Assembly (NCBI GenBank): GCA_031316315.1
Contig: JADBEO010000001.1
Span: 1 to 64,000 of the forward strand
Length of the DNA stretch: 64,000 nucleotides
Source of the DNA: Chelatococcus sambhunathii
GTDB taxonomy: Bacteria; Pseudomonadota; Alphaproteobacteria; Rhizobiales; Methylopilaceae
Reading direction: 5' to 3'
Below, one piece after another: positions 25,293 to 34,569 of the stretch. The notes below the pieces were generated by a model. It saw nothing but the letters and a program-made list of their open reading frames with translations. It was not told where the DNA came from and made no database searches. A program made the position numbers and the translations under genes. Every line of letters starts with the position of its first letter. Within the stretch, counting starts at the first letter, position 1.

Positions 25293-26294
25293 CTAAGCTG
25301 GCGGCTCGCCGCCTGGCGAAGCTGATCCGCCGCTCCTGAACATGCGAGCTATCGGAGCGAAGGCCCAGGCGGTCGCCAAGACGAGCACATATCCAACAGC
25401 CAGCCCGACAAGGCCCGCGCCCATCGCAGCGACGATCCAGCGTGTCGCTGATTGGGCGAAAGGAACAGTCTGAGCCGCAGACGACGCCGCCCCTTCGATG
25501 GTGTGTCCCAGCCATGGCCAGAGATCGGCTTCCAGCCCATGAACGATGATGCCTCCGCCGACCCAGATCATGGCCGCCGTGCCCACGATCCCGAGGAGCT
25601 TCAGTAGCCCGGGCATGCCCGCAACGATCGCGCGACCGATTTGCCGTCGTGCGTTTCCGAGCGCTGCTGTCCGCTCTGTTCGCGCCATGGCCAGGCCGAT
25701 GTCGTCGGCCTTCACGATCAACGCCACGACTCCGTAGACCATCGCCGTGATGCCGGACCCGACGACCGCCAGCACAAGGGCTTTGGTCCAAACGTCGCCT
25801 TCTGTAATGCTCGCCAGGGTGATGGCCATGATCTCGGCCGACAGAATAAAGTCGGTCTTGATAGCGCCGGCGACTTTCTTCTCCTCGAGCCCGGCCGCAT
25901 TGGCTTCACGATCTGAAGCCTTCGGGCGCTTCGGCCGGTGAAACACCGCTTCGATGATTTTTTCGACGCCCTCGTAGCAAAGATATGCGCCGCCGATCAT
26001 CAGGATCGGGGATATCGCCCAAGGAGCGAATGCGCTGAGCAGCAAGCACGCCGGCAGGAGAATCAGCAGCTTGTTACGGAGTGACCCCAAGGCGATCTTG
26101 CCGACGATCGGAAGTTCGCGATCCGGCGAAAAGCCGACGACGTAGCGAGGCGAAACGGCCGTGTCGTCTATGACCACTCCTGCAGCTTTGGTCCCTGCTC
26201 GAGCGGTCTGGCTCGCCACATCGTCCAGTGAGGAGGCCGCGACCTTCGCGATCGAGGCGATGTCATCGAGCAGGGCGACAAGTCCGACAGCCAT
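25293..26294 (-). CDS. DUF808 (YedI-like) inner-membrane protein
   Basis: A 333-residue multi-pass membrane protein. The DUF808 N-terminus GLVALLDDIASIAKVAASSLDDVASQTARAG and the core IKTDFILSAEIMAITLASIT are conserved. About seven or eight hydrophobic segments follow, with a proline-rich C-terminal tail. It is linked by family to general stress regulons in proteobacteria, but no transport substrate is known. It is convergent with the exonuclease gene. Confidence 0.93.
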   Translation of the reverse strand: MAVGLVALLDDIASIAKVAASSLDDVASQTARAGTKAAGVVIDDTAVSPRYVVGFSPDRELPIVGKIALGSLRNKLLILLPACLLLSAFAPWAISPILMIGGAYLCYEGVEKIIEAVFHRPKRPKASDREANAAGLEEKKVAGAIKTDFILSAEIMAITLASITEGDVWTKALVLAVVGSGITAMVYGVVALIVKADDIGLAMARTERTAALGNARRQIGRAIVAGMPGLLKLLGIVGTAAMIWVGGGIIVHGLEADLWPWLGHTIEGAASSAAQTVPFAQSATRWIVAAMGAGLVGLAVGYVLVLATAWAFAPIARMFRSGGSASPGGEPPA

Positions 26295-26642
26295 TCAGCC
26301 TCACAGATGCATCCGTCTGAGGTGAGACAAATAGGGTTGCCGTCCCCTGCGACGAGTTCGGACGCCGGCCGCGCTGCCACAAGCGGGCGCTGTCCCAGAG
26401 CTTACTGAAGCCCCTCGCACCTGAGTTGATCGCGGCCCGCCTCGCACTTCCTGCGCTGATTGAAGCGCATGTTCGTGGCGTGGTCGCACGCACCCTGCCG
26501 CTTGTGCGGTTTGCAGAGTAGGCGGCCGGATCGGGTGACTTCGGTCGTTCGCGCTTGTGGCGCATCTCGCCTCCGCGGGCCTGAGATGCGAAAGCCTGCG
26601 GCGGGTGGGAGCGCCCGCCTTGGCGGATTAGCGTCGCGTACG
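26295..26642. other. 348-bp intergenic region
   Basis: This lies between the leftward DUF808 gene and the 3' end of the leftward SDR gene, so it should hold the DUF808 promoter. No hairpin with a T-run, motif or credible small gene was found. Confidence 0.45.
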
Positions 26643-27404
26643 TCACTTGCCGCCGGTTACGTCCAGAACCGTGTTGGTGATAAAGGAGGCTTCGGCGCTC
26701 GCCAGCCACAGGATCGCCCGCGCGACCTCCTCCGGCTGTCCGCCTCGTCCCATGGGGATTGAGTCTTTGACGCGATCCACGCGGCCGGGCTCTCCGCCAT
26801 CCGCGTGCATTTCAGTGTAGATGTGGCCCGGGCGGATGCAGGCGACACGTATCCCCTCTCGCGCCACTTCTTTGGCGAAGCCGGTCGAGAACGTCTCGAG
26901 CGCGGCTTTCGAGGCGGCGTAGTCGACATATTCGTTCGGGCTGCCCAGCCGCGCCGAGGCCGAAGAGATGTTGATCACGACGCCGCCGCGTCCCCCGTGG
27001 CGGTGCGACATCCGCCTCGCGGCTTGCTGCGCGCAGAGGATCGGGCCGATCGCATTGACCGCGAAGATGCGCTGCATCCTCTCAAAACCGAGGTCCTCGA
27101 GCCGAGACTGCCGGGCGATGATCGCCGCGTTGTTCACGAGGACGTCGATCCGCCCGAAGGCGTCGTCGACCGATGCGAACAGTCGAGCGACCTGATCCGG
27201 GTCCGAGCTGTCGGCGCGCACGGGCAGGGCCCGACGGCCACAAGCCTCGACGTCGCCGGCGACGCCGAGGGCCGCGGCTTCATTGGCGATATAGCTGAAG
27301 GCGACGTCATAGCCGCGCGCCGCCGCAAGGCGTGCGGTCGCTGCGCCGACGCCGCGGCTGCCGCCGGTGATCAGGATGACGGGCGTTTGAGCGTCGGCGG
27401 TCAT
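26643..27404 (-). CDS. SDR-family oxidoreductase (glucose/ribitol dehydrogenase-like)
   Basis: A 253-residue classical short-chain dehydrogenase. The cofactor motif is TGGSRGVGAATA near residue 13, with NNAA at about 90, the catalytic Ser in INISSASAR and YxxxK in YVDYAASKAALETF. The C-terminus GGQPEEVARAILWLASAEASFITNTVLDVTGGK is typical. The lack of an acidic residue after beta-2 (FSYIANEAAA) favours NADP(H). It is the last gene of the leftward series that starts at the phosphonate operon, but a 103-bp gap to the phosphoesterase leaves co-transcription uncertain. Confidence 0.93.
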   Translation of the reverse strand: MTADAQTPVILITGGSRGVGAATARLAAARGYDVAFSYIANEAAALGVAGDVEACGRRALPVRADSSDPDQVARLFASVDDAFGRIDVLVNNAAIIARQSRLEDLGFERMQRIFAVNAIGPILCAQQAARRMSHRHGGRGGVVINISSASARLGSPNEYVDYAASKAALETFSTGFAKEVAREGIRVACIRPGHIYTEMHADGGEPGRVDRVKDSIPMGRGGQPEEVARAILWLASAEASFITNTVLDVTGGK

Positions 27405-27507
27405 GATTGGCTCCTTGGTCGAAACAGATTGAGCGTGCGGCGTCGGCTTGATCGAAAGCGCCCTCAGCCAGCCGGTGTTCGGCGGGCGCCTGGTTTGCGG
27501 CCGGCCG

Positions 27508-28239
27508 TCACACGACGGTCCCGGTGATGAGCCAATGGCTCCAGTCGGGCCGGCCGTTGCGCAGCGCGCGGGCGGAGGCGGCTCTCCAGTTATACTCGAC
27601 GGCGCGCAGTTCCATTCGCGGCGGCGCCTCTTCGATCTCGATGACTGCGTAGCGTGCGTGCGGGCTCCCGCTCTCCAGCACGTAGCGCTGCGACGCGCTG
27701 CGATAGGCAGGCCATCCGACGCTGCCGGGGTTCAGCACCGTCTTGCCCGTAGGGGTCTGATAGCCGCCCTGCAGGTGGCTATGCCCGCACAGCACGATCT
27801 CAGCCGTCTCGCCTGTCAGTCGGCTCTCGATCGCGCTGGCCGCGGAAGGCGCGAGACGGCCGTCGCAGATCTCGTCGGTCAGGAAGTCGTCGTCGCTGGC
27901 GATGCCGCCGTGGACGCAGAGCGCGCCCGCGACGGAGAGGGACGACGGCAGCTCCGCGAGCCATCGGCGCTGGTCGCGGGTGAGATTGGACCACGCAAAG
28001 CTGTCCGAACGGCCCAGCGATCCATCGGCGGACCGACCCACCGTCCGGTCGTGGTTGCCGCGGACGGTCGGCCATCCGAGACCGCGCAGCATCTCGACCG
28101 TTTCGCCGGGCCACAACGGACCCGAAGCGCAGTCTCCGAGGTTCACGACCGCGTCGACCGAGAGCGCCTGCAGATCGGCGACGACCGCCTGCAGGGCGAG
28201 GAGGTTGCCGTGAATGTCGGATGTCACAGCAAGCCGCAT
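27508..28239 (-). CDS. metallophosphoesterase (YfcE-like)
   Basis: A 243-residue calcineurin-like phosphoesterase. The metal-binding motifs occur in order: SDIHGN (residues 7-12), LGDCASG near 35, RGNHDRT near 62, and VHGG and GHSHLQG in the second half. The ATG at 28239 is used; a TTG directly before it is possible. It lies 87 bp downstream of the phosphonate-linked transporter on the same strand. It may hydrolyse a phosphomonoester or diester released during phosphonate use; that is inference from position. Confidence 0.92.
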   Translation of the reverse strand: MRLAVTSDIHGNLLALQAVVADLQALSVDAVVNLGDCASGPLWPGETVEMLRGLGWPTVRGNHDRTVGRSADGSLGRSDSFAWSNLTRDQRRWLAELPSSLSVAGALCVHGGIASDDDFLTDEICDGRLAPSAASAIESRLTGETAEIVLCGHSHLQGGYQTPTGKTVLNPGSVGWPAYRSASQRYVLESGSPHARYAVIEIEEAPPRMELRAVEYNWRAASARALRNGRPDWSHWLITGTVV

Positions 28240-28326
28240 CAAAGCCTCGCCCGGGGGATTGGAAGAAGGGCGGACTTCCGGCCGTCCCTCTCGATTGTCG
28301 AAGCATTCAGCGCGGACTGCGCGCCA

Positions 28327-29634
28327 TCAGCGACGGATGAACATCGCGACCGTCGCGCTCGCCGCGCTCGCTGCGGCCACGATCAGGAACACCAGCGACG
28401 TGTCGTGATGGGTGTCCATGAAGCCGCCGATGAGCGGCTCCCCGAGACCCGCGAACAGGTAGGCGAAGAAGTTCATCACGCCGATCGCCGTTCCCGCCCG
28501 CTTGTGCCCGACGAGATCGGGGCAGAGCGCCCAGAACGAGGATTGCGGGCCGTAGACGAAGAAGCCGCAGAAGAACAACACCACTATGCCGAGGTACACG
28601 TCTTCGCGGGGGATGTTGTACATGACGAGCGAGGTGAACGTGGCGAGCGCCATGTAGAGCACGATCGCCAAATAGCGCTTCGAACCGAAGATCTTGTCCG
28701 ACACCCAGCCATTGGTGGCGGCGCCGAGCGCCATGCCGACGGGAAGCGCGATCGAGATCCACTTCGGGTCGATGAGCGCGGTGGAGGGCGAGGCCTTGGC
28801 CCAGTTGTCGCCAAGGAAGTGGACCGGCACCCAGATCAGCAGGCCGTAGCGCGCGGCGTTCTGGAAGCCGATCGCGAGACCTCCGACGAGAAGCCGCCAG
28901 TTCTTCAGGACGCCCTTGTAACGCTCCCACGAGGTCTCGTCGTCAGCGACGTGCGCGGCCTTCTCGACGTCGATCGCATCGTCATGCGGCGACTTGAATC
29001 CGAGGTCTTCCGGGCGCTCGCGAGCGATCAGATAGAACGCGATCCCGCCGACGAGCATCAGGAGGACCGGGAGCCGGAAGATCCAGCGCCAGTCGAGATG
29101 GAGGGTGTGCACGACGATCAGCGACGTGACGAAGGACAGAACCGACGCCATTCCGGCGGCGAACACATAGAAGCCGAAGACGCGCCCGCGATCGTGCCGC
29201 CCGAACCAGTTCGACAGCAATCGGCTTCCCGGGGCCCAGCCCATGGCCTGGAAGTAGCCATTCAGGCCCCAGAGCGCGCCCAGGCTCAGTATGCCCGTCG
29301 AGAAGCTGACGGCCCAGTTCGCGCAGCAGGACAGGATCGCTCCCGCGCTCATGACCCGACGCCCGCCGAACTTGTCGCCGAGATTGCCGTTGATCGCCTG
29401 GCCGACTGCGTAGCACCACAGCAGCCCGGCGCTGACCCAGCCGAGCATCTCCTTCGAGACCCCGAATTCGGCTTGGATGCCCGGGATCGCGAAGCCGAAG
29501 GTCTGGCGCCCGGTGTAGAAGAACAGGTAGCAGAACATCGTGGCGAGCAGCATTCGCCACTGCGCCCGACGAAATGCGCTCTCGTTCGCGCCGGCAGCCG
29601 GATAGGCTGGCGCGTCAATCGAAACCGAACTCAT
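28327..29634 (-). CDS. MFS transporter, organophosphate:phosphate antiporter (OPA) family
   Basis: A 435-residue, 12-helix permease. The family signature is seen in FFYTGRQTFGFAIPGIQAEFG (helix 1), WVSAGLLWCYAVGQAINGNLGDKFGGRRVMSAGAIL (helices 2-3) and the GlpT-like loop ANWAVSF...GLNGYFQAMGWAPGSRLLSNWF. OPA carriers exchange organic phosphates for Pi. Here it follows phnY by 113 bp on the same strand, so uptake of a phosphonate is the natural inference. Specific residues for the ligand cannot be assigned. Confidence 0.9.
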   Translation of the reverse strand: MSSVSIDAPAYPAAGANESAFRRAQWRMLLATMFCYLFFYTGRQTFGFAIPGIQAEFGVSKEMLGWVSAGLLWCYAVGQAINGNLGDKFGGRRVMSAGAILSCCANWAVSFSTGILSLGALWGLNGYFQAMGWAPGSRLLSNWFGRHDRGRVFGFYVFAAGMASVLSFVTSLIVVHTLHLDWRWIFRLPVLLMLVGGIAFYLIARERPEDLGFKSPHDDAIDVEKAAHVADDETSWERYKGVLKNWRLLVGGLAIGFQNAARYGLLIWVPVHFLGDNWAKASPSTALIDPKWISIALPVGMALGAATNGWVSDKIFGSKRYLAIVLYMALATFTSLVMYNIPREDVYLGIVVLFFCGFFVYGPQSSFWALCPDLVGHKRAGTAIGVMNFFAYLFAGLGEPLIGGFMDTHHDTSLVFLIVAAASAASATVAMFIRR

Positions 29635-29747
29635 GGAGTCCCTCCCGAGGACGAGCGGCGTCGAAGACTTTTGTCTTCTGTTGTTGCGCCGTAATTGGAT
29701 CGCTTATTTTACTTCGTCACCTCAATCGTATTCTGGTCTTTGCGTCG

Positions 29748-31199
29748 TCAGGCCATCCACGGCATGGACCAGGTGCGAATATTGGTGAAGCTTTTCATCG
29801 CTTCGACGACGCCTTCCTTGTAGCCGAGGCCGGAATCCTTGATTCCGCCGAAGGGCGACATCTCGATCCGATAGCCCGGGACTTCCCAGACATTGACCGT
29901 GCCGACCTCGAGTTCGGACACGAAGCGCGCCACGTAGTCGAGCCGGTCGGTGCAGACGCCGGACGACAGGCCGTAGTCGGTCGAGTTCGAGATGCGGATC
30001 ACCTCCGCGATATCGTCCGGGCAGCGCACGATCGGGATGACCGGGCCGAACGTCTCCTCGTGAACGAGCTCGCAGTCGTAAGGGACGCGGTCGACCACCG
30101 TCGGCGCGAACAGCGCGCCCTTCCGCGGCGCGCCGTGCAGCACCTCCGCGCCCTTCGCGACCGCGTCGTTGACCCGGTTCTCGAACAGGATGGCCGAGCG
30201 CTCGTTGATGACCGTGCCGACGTCGGTCGCAGGGTCCATCGGATCGCCCGACTTCAGCTTCTTGGCCTTCTCGACCACGAGCTTGGAGAATTCGTCCGCG
30301 ACCGCGTTCACGACCAGGATGCGCTTGACCGCCGTGCAGCGCTGGCCGGAGTTCTTGGTCGCGCCCGTCACGGCTAGCTCGGCCGCCTTGTCGAGGTCGG
30401 CGTCCTCCATGACGATCAGCGGGTCGTTGCCGCCGAGCTCCAGCACGAGACGCTTGTAGCCGGCGGTGTTCGCGATGTGTTTTCCGACGCGCACCGAGCC
30501 AGTGAAGGTCACGAGGTCGGCGTCCGGGTCGGTGATCATGGCGTCGCCCATGGTGGACGGATTGCCGGTCACGACCGACAGCATCTCCGGCGGCAGGCCC
30601 GCCTCGTAGAGCACGTCGGCCAGCGCGAGCGCGGTCAGCGGCGTCAGCTCGGTCGGCTTCAGCACCGTCCGGTTGTTGGTCGCGATCGCCGGGGCGAGCT
30701 TGTGGCTCACCATGTTGAGCGGGTGGTTGAACGGCGTGATGGCCGAGATGACGCCGAGCAAGGGCGTTCGCGTCGTGAAGATCTTGCGCGCCTTGCCGTT
30801 CGGGGAGATGTCGCAGGAATAGATCTCGCCGTCGTCCTTGATGGTGAGCTGCGCCGCGAACGACCAGACGTCGTAGGCGCGGCTCGCCTCGTAGAGCGAG
30901 TCCTTCCAGCAAAGGCCGGACTCCGCCGTGATCAGCCGGGCGAAGTCCTCCTTGCGGTCGCGGAGCAGCTCGGCGGTCTTCTGCAGGATCTGCTGGCGCT
31001 CGTAGCGCGTGAGATTCGGCTTGAACGCGCGGGCCTTGGCGAAGGCTTCGCGCACATGTTCCGCGCGGGCGGCCGGGACCGTGCCGACCACCGTGGCGTC
31101 ATACGGATTGAAGACCTCGACGATGTCGTCGGTCTTTACGAGCTTGCCCGCGATCCGCATGGATTCGGCGCGGAAGGGCGGCTTGACGTTGGCGTTCAT
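29748..31199 (-). CDS. phnY: phosphonoacetaldehyde dehydrogenase PhnY
   Basis: A 483-residue NAD(P)-dependent aldehyde dehydrogenase oxidising phosphonoacetaldehyde to phosphonoacetate. Catalytic Cys288 is in [12 protein letters not shown] and the general base Glu254 in LVLELGGND. The C-terminus [35 protein letters not shown] is the form seen in PhnY of Sinorhizobium meliloti. The gene starts 4 bp after the phnA stop. Substrate assignment rests on the C-terminal signature plus the adjacent hydrolase gene; alternatives such as succinate-semialdehyde dehydrogenase are much less likely. Confidence 0.93.
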   Translation of the reverse strand: MNANVKPPFRAESMRIAGKLVKTDDIVEVFNPYDATVVGTVPAARAEHVREAFAKARAFKPNLTRYERQQILQKTAELLRDRKEDFARLITAESGLCWKDSLYEASRAYDVWSFAAQLTIKDDGEIYSCDISPNGKARKIFTTRTPLLGVISAITPFNHPLNMVSHKLAPAIATNNRTVLKPTELTPLTALALADVLYEAGLPPEMLSVVTGNPSTMGDAMITDPDADLVTFTGSVRVGKHIANTAGYKRLVLELGGNDPLIVMEDADLDKAAELAVTGATKNSGQRCTAVKRILVVNAVADEFSKLVVEKAKKLKSGDPMDPATDVGTVINERSAILFENRVNDAVAKGAEVLHGAPRKGALFAPTVVDRVPYDCELVHEETFGPVIPIVRCPDDIAEVIRISNSTDYGLSSGVCTDRLDYVARFVSELEVGTVNVWEVPGYRIEMSPFGGIKDSGLGYKEGVVEAMKSFTNIRTWSMPWMA

Positions 31200-31203
31200 G
31201 GGG

Positions 31204-32457
31204 TCACCTCACCAGGTTGAGGGCGACGTCGAAGACGTCGAAGTTGCGAAGCGTGCGGCCGGCCGGGACCTCGATCGCCCGGTTCGCGATCATCGGCACC
31301 GTCTGTTCAGTCAGCCCGCCATGAGAACGCAGCGGCTCGGTAAGGCCGGATAGGTCGTGCTTGGCGGCCGAGGTCCCGAGCACCTTGTGGCGGTCGCAGA
31401 GCACGATGACGTCGCCGACGCGATCCGCCGGGAGCTCGAAACGCTCGCAGGCTTCATCAGAGAGCAGGACCACCGTCACGCCTTCGATCGCCTTGCAGGC
31501 GTTCACGACCGCGGCCTGGCCTTCGTCGCCGTCGACATAAACGCACGCGAACGAGCCGAGCGAGCCGTGATGGGCGACGTAAGGATCAGTGATCGGCAGG
31601 ATCACGCGGGCGGCGCCGGCGCCGATCTTCTTGTCGAGGATTTCCTGCAGGTAGATGACGTCGGGCGAGCCGTCCGGCAGATACTTGTCGTTCATGCCGT
31701 GGTCGGCGGTCACGACCAGGGTGCAGCCCGCGGCGTCCAGTTCGCCGACGTAACGGTCGAACATCGCGTAGAAGCTGTCCGCGAGAGCGGATCCCGGCGC
31801 CGCCTTGTGCTGCACATAGTCGGTGGTCGACAGGTACATGACGTCCGGCCGGAAGGTCTTCAGCAGCTTGACGCCGGCGGCGAAGACGAACTCGGAGAGG
31901 TCGGCGCTGTAGACCTCCGGCAGCGGCCTGCCGACGAAGTCGAGCACGTCCTCGATCCCGTTCTCGGCGAGGTTCGCCCGATCGGCCTTCTCGGACGAGA
32001 ACGCGATGGCGGTTCCGCTCGTGAAGTCGAGGCCCTTGCCGAGCAGGGTTCTGAGCTTGTCCTTGGCCGTCACCATGGCCACCTTGCAGCCTGCCTTCTG
32101 GAACTCGGCGAGGATCGTCGGCGCGCGCAGGAACCTGGCGTCGTTCATCATGACTTCGACGCCCGCCTCGCGGTCGTAGAAGAAATTGCCGGCGATCCCG
32201 TGCACGGCCGGCGGGCGGCCTGTGATGATCGACAGGTTGTTCGGGTTGGTGAAGCTCGGGATCACCGAGAGCGCGGTGGTGCTGGCGCCGGTCTTCATCA
32301 GCCGGTCGAGGTTCGGCGCGAGGCCCTTCTCGATCGCCGCCTCGATGTAGCCGGGCTCCGAGCCGTCCAGGCAGATCACCACGACGGGCTTCTCCGGACG
32401 CTTGTAGGAGCGGCCATTGGCGATGACCTCGTTCGCCAGGTTGACGTGCATGTTCAT
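31204..32457 (-). CDS. phnA: phosphonoacetate hydrolase PhnA
   Basis: A 417-residue zinc enzyme of the alkaline phosphatase superfamily that cleaves phosphonoacetate to acetate and phosphate. Metal ligand Asp31 is in [15 protein letters not shown] and the nucleophile Thr70 in [16 protein letters not shown]. Further ligands appear in [25 protein letters not shown] and [14 protein letters not shown] near the C-terminus. It lies 10 bp after the alcohol dehydrogenase stop and 4 bp before phnY, which indicates one operon. No signal peptide; cytosolic. Confidence 0.95.
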   Translation of the reverse strand: MNMHVNLANEVIANGRSYKRPEKPVVVICLDGSEPGYIEAAIEKGLAPNLDRLMKTGASTTALSVIPSFTNPNNLSIITGRPPAVHGIAGNFFYDREAGVEVMMNDARFLRAPTILAEFQKAGCKVAMVTAKDKLRTLLGKGLDFTSGTAIAFSSEKADRANLAENGIEDVLDFVGRPLPEVYSADLSEFVFAAGVKLLKTFRPDVMYLSTTDYVQHKAAPGSALADSFYAMFDRYVGELDAAGCTLVVTADHGMNDKYLPDGSPDVIYLQEILDKKIGAGAARVILPITDPYVAHHGSLGSFACVYVDGDEGQAAVVNACKAIEGVTVVLLSDEACERFELPADRVGDVIVLCDRHKVLGTSAAKHDLSGLTEPLRSHGGLTEQTVPMIANRAIEVPAGRTLRNFDVFDVALNLVR

Positions 32458-32467
32458 GAGATCCTCC

Positions 32468-33577
32468 TCAGGCCGCCGCCGCCAGCACGGCGTCGCGGCT
32501 GCCGATGAAGTTCAGGCCGCGCTCGCCCTTGAGAGCGTCGTCGATCGCCGCCACCCAGTCTTCGTGGGTAACGCCGTAGTCGGTCGCCCTGGTCGAGACG
32601 CCGAGCCGGTTCAGGAGGGCTTCGAGCCTGTCGGCGGCGGCGGCCAGATCCTCGCCGAAGATCCGCTTGAGCGCCGCGTCGCAGGCCTCGTCGCGACCGA
32701 TCACGCTCCGCATCACGGCCGGCAGGCTGAACGAGCACGCGATGCCGTGAACCGTGCCGTGATGAAGCGTCAGATAATAGGAGAGCGAATGGGCGAGCGC
32801 CGTCTTCGTGTTCGAGAAGGCGAGCCCGGCGAACAGGCTCGCTTGAGCGAGGCGCCCGCGCAGGCCGACGTCGTCAAGCCGCTCCAGCAGCTTCGGAAGC
32901 GCGTCAAGAACCTCAGTCGCAGCGAAAACCGCGTGGTTGGCCGACACCGGATTGGCGTTGACGTTCCAGATGCTCTCGAGCGCATGGCTGAGGGCGTCGA
33001 GCCCCGTCGAAAGCGTCAGGCCCCGCGGAACCGCGAGCGAGGCCCTGGGATCCAGGATCGCATGCTCGGGGTAGAGGTTCGGGCGGTTGAGCGAGTATTT
33101 CTTCTTTGCTTCAGTGTCCCACACGGTCGCCCAGCAGGTCACTTCGCTGCCGGTGCCAGAGGTGGTCGGCACGGCGATGATCGGCGTGGCGGTCAAGGTT
33201 TCCGGACCGGCGCGACCCTCTAGGAAGGCCTGGACGCGCGAGAAGTCCGCCCCGGAAGCGGCGAGCACCTTCGCCGTGTCGATCACCGATCCGCCGCCGA
33301 AGGCCACGATCACATCCGGCGCATGCTTCGCCTGGCCGTATGTTTTGCAGGCCGCTCGCAGCCCGATGAAGCTGGGATTGGGCTCGACGTCGCGGACCAC
33401 GACCGCCGGCGTCCCTGCTTCGCGCGAGATCGCCTCGACCATGTCATCGAAAAACGGATGATCGTTGTAGGTGATCAGGCAGTAGGCGCGGCCGGCGAGT
33501 TTAGCCTTGATCGATACGACTGCATCTTCGCCGAACGTCACATTTACTGGATTGCAGTACTTCCAGGACGCAGTCAT
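32468..33577 (-). CDS. iron-containing alcohol dehydrogenase, putative hydroxyalkylphosphonate dehydrogenase
   Basis: A 369-residue group III alcohol dehydrogenase. The NAD(P) loop is VAFGGGSVIDTAKVLA near residue 95, followed by PTTSGTGSEVT. The metal ligands lie in LSTGLDALSHALESIW and the His-rich LAHSLSYYLTLHHGTVHGIACSF. It heads the phnA-phnY operon behind GGAGGGAG. The sequence resembles phosphonoacetaldehyde reductases (PhpC-like) of phosphonate biosynthesis. In a catabolic operon it would run in reverse and supply phosphonoacetaldehyde from an alcohol such as 2-hydroxyethylphosphonate. That substrate is inference. Confidence 0.88.
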   Translation of the reverse strand: MTASWKYCNPVNVTFGEDAVVSIKAKLAGRAYCLITYNDHPFFDDMVEAISREAGTPAVVVRDVEPNPSFIGLRAACKTYGQAKHAPDVIVAFGGGSVIDTAKVLAASGADFSRVQAFLEGRAGPETLTATPIIAVPTTSGTGSEVTCWATVWDTEAKKKYSLNRPNLYPEHAILDPRASLAVPRGLTLSTGLDALSHALESIWNVNANPVSANHAVFAATEVLDALPKLLERLDDVGLRGRLAQASLFAGLAFSNTKTALAHSLSYYLTLHHGTVHGIACSFSLPAVMRSVIGRDEACDAALKRIFGEDLAAAADRLEALLNRLGVSTRATDYGVTHEDWVAAIDDALKGERGLNFIGSRDAVLAAAA

Positions 33578-33644
33578 CGCAGCGCTCCCTCCGATTGGCT
33601 TTTCTTATCGGGGGATAGGAGCCGACCGAGCGGCGATGGTCCAA

Positions 33645-33672
33645 TTGATAGTTTTTTCCGCGGCTATATAAA
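33645..33672 (+). promoter_or_regulatory. sigma-70-type promoter of the LysR gene
   Basis: TTGATA (33645-33650) and TATAAA (33667-33672) are separated by 16 bp; each matches five of six consensus bases. The expected start site is about 33679, the A of the LysR start codon, so the mRNA may be leaderless. Confidence 0.55.
33648..33667. promoter_or_regulatory. candidate LysR-type operator (ATAG-N12-CTAT)
   Basis: An inverted repeat overlaps the -35 to -10 region of the regulator promoter in the 101-bp divergent gap. This is where LysR-type proteins usually bind to repress themselves and activate the opposite operon. The half-sites are short, so it is a suggestion only. Confidence 0.4.
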
Positions 33673-33678
33673 AAACCT

Positions 33679-34569
33679 ATGCGGCACACCCAGCTCCGCT
33701 CGTTTCATGCCGTCGCCATCACCGAGAGCGTCACGGCCGCCGCGAGCCAACTGAACGTCAGTCAGCCGACCCTCACGACTCAGATCCGACAGCTTGAGGA
33801 AGAGTATTCGGTCGAGTTGTTCGTTCGCTCCGGCGGACGTATGCGGCTGACGGACGCCGGGCGCCATCTGCAGCAGATCACGAGGCGGATCTTCGCCGAC
33901 GAAGCCGACGCCCGTCACTTCCTGACCGAGAGCCGGGAGCTGCGGACCGGCCACCTGCGAATGAGCGCCGTCGGTCCTTTCCACGCGACCGAGATGCTGG
34001 TCGCGTTTCACGCGCGCTACCCAGGGATCGAGATTTCGGTCTCGGTCGGCAACTCGAACGTCGTCTTGCGCAATCTTCTCGAATTTCAAGCTGACGTCGC
34101 GGTGCTGGCCTACGTCGAGAACGACGAACGGCTCTGGATGACGCAGTACAGCGAAGACGCGATCATCGTGTTTGGCCGGCGCGACCACCCCCTGTTCGCT
34201 CCGGACAGGATCGGCATCTCGATTTCAGAGCTTCACGGGCAGCCGATGGTGGCGAGGGAGCATGGCTCCAACACGCGCCGCGCCAGCGAAGAGGCCATGT
34301 CAGCCGCAGGGGTGGCGCCCAAGATCGTCATGGAGATTGGAAGTCGAGAGGCTGTTCGAGAGGCGGTCGCAAGCGGCGTCGGCTTCGGATTCGTCTCCAG
34401 TGCGGAGTACATCAATGACGACCGGATCAGGAGCTTGCCCATCGTCGACGCCGAGATATTCAACCACGCCCACATCGCTTGCCTGAAGGACCGTGTCCAG
34501 TCCCGGATGATTTCCGCGTTTCTGGAGGTGACACGCGGCCTGCGCCGGACGCCACGCGCGGGATCGTAG
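33679..34569 (+). CDS. LysR-family regulator of the phosphonate operon
   Basis: A 296-residue transcription factor of normal length. The N-terminal winged helix-turn-helix is FHAVAITESVTAAASQLNVSQPTLTTQIRQLE (residues about 9-40). The ligand-binding domain has RTGHLRMSAVGPFHATEMLVAFHARYPGIEISV. It is divergent from the alcohol dehydrogenase-phnA-phnY operon with 101 bp between, the standard layout for a LysR activator sensing a pathway intermediate. No ribosome binding site precedes the ATG (see promoter). Its last codons run into the remnant sigma-factor gene on the opposite strand. Confidence 0.93.
   Translation: MRHTQLRSFHAVAITESVTAAASQLNVSQPTLTTQIRQLEEEYSVELFVRSGGRMRLTDAGRHLQQITRRIFADEADARHFLTESRELRTGHLRMSAVGPFHATEMLVAFHARYPGIEISVSVGNSNVVLRNLLEFQADVAVLAYVENDERLWMTQYSEDAIIVFGRRDHPLFAPDRIGISISELHGQPMVAREHGSNTRRASEEAMSAAGVAPKIVMEIGSREAVREAVASGVGFGFVSSAEYINDDRIRSLPIVDAEIFNHAHIACLKDRVQSRMISAFLEVTRGLRRTPRAGS

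Noticed and set aside
27448-29694. 748-codon plus-strand open reading antisense to the metallophosphoesterase and OPA transporter genes
   Set aside because: The composition is Arg/Asp/Ala/Glu-rich shadow coding typical of high-GC DNA, and the real genes with full motifs are on the other strand.
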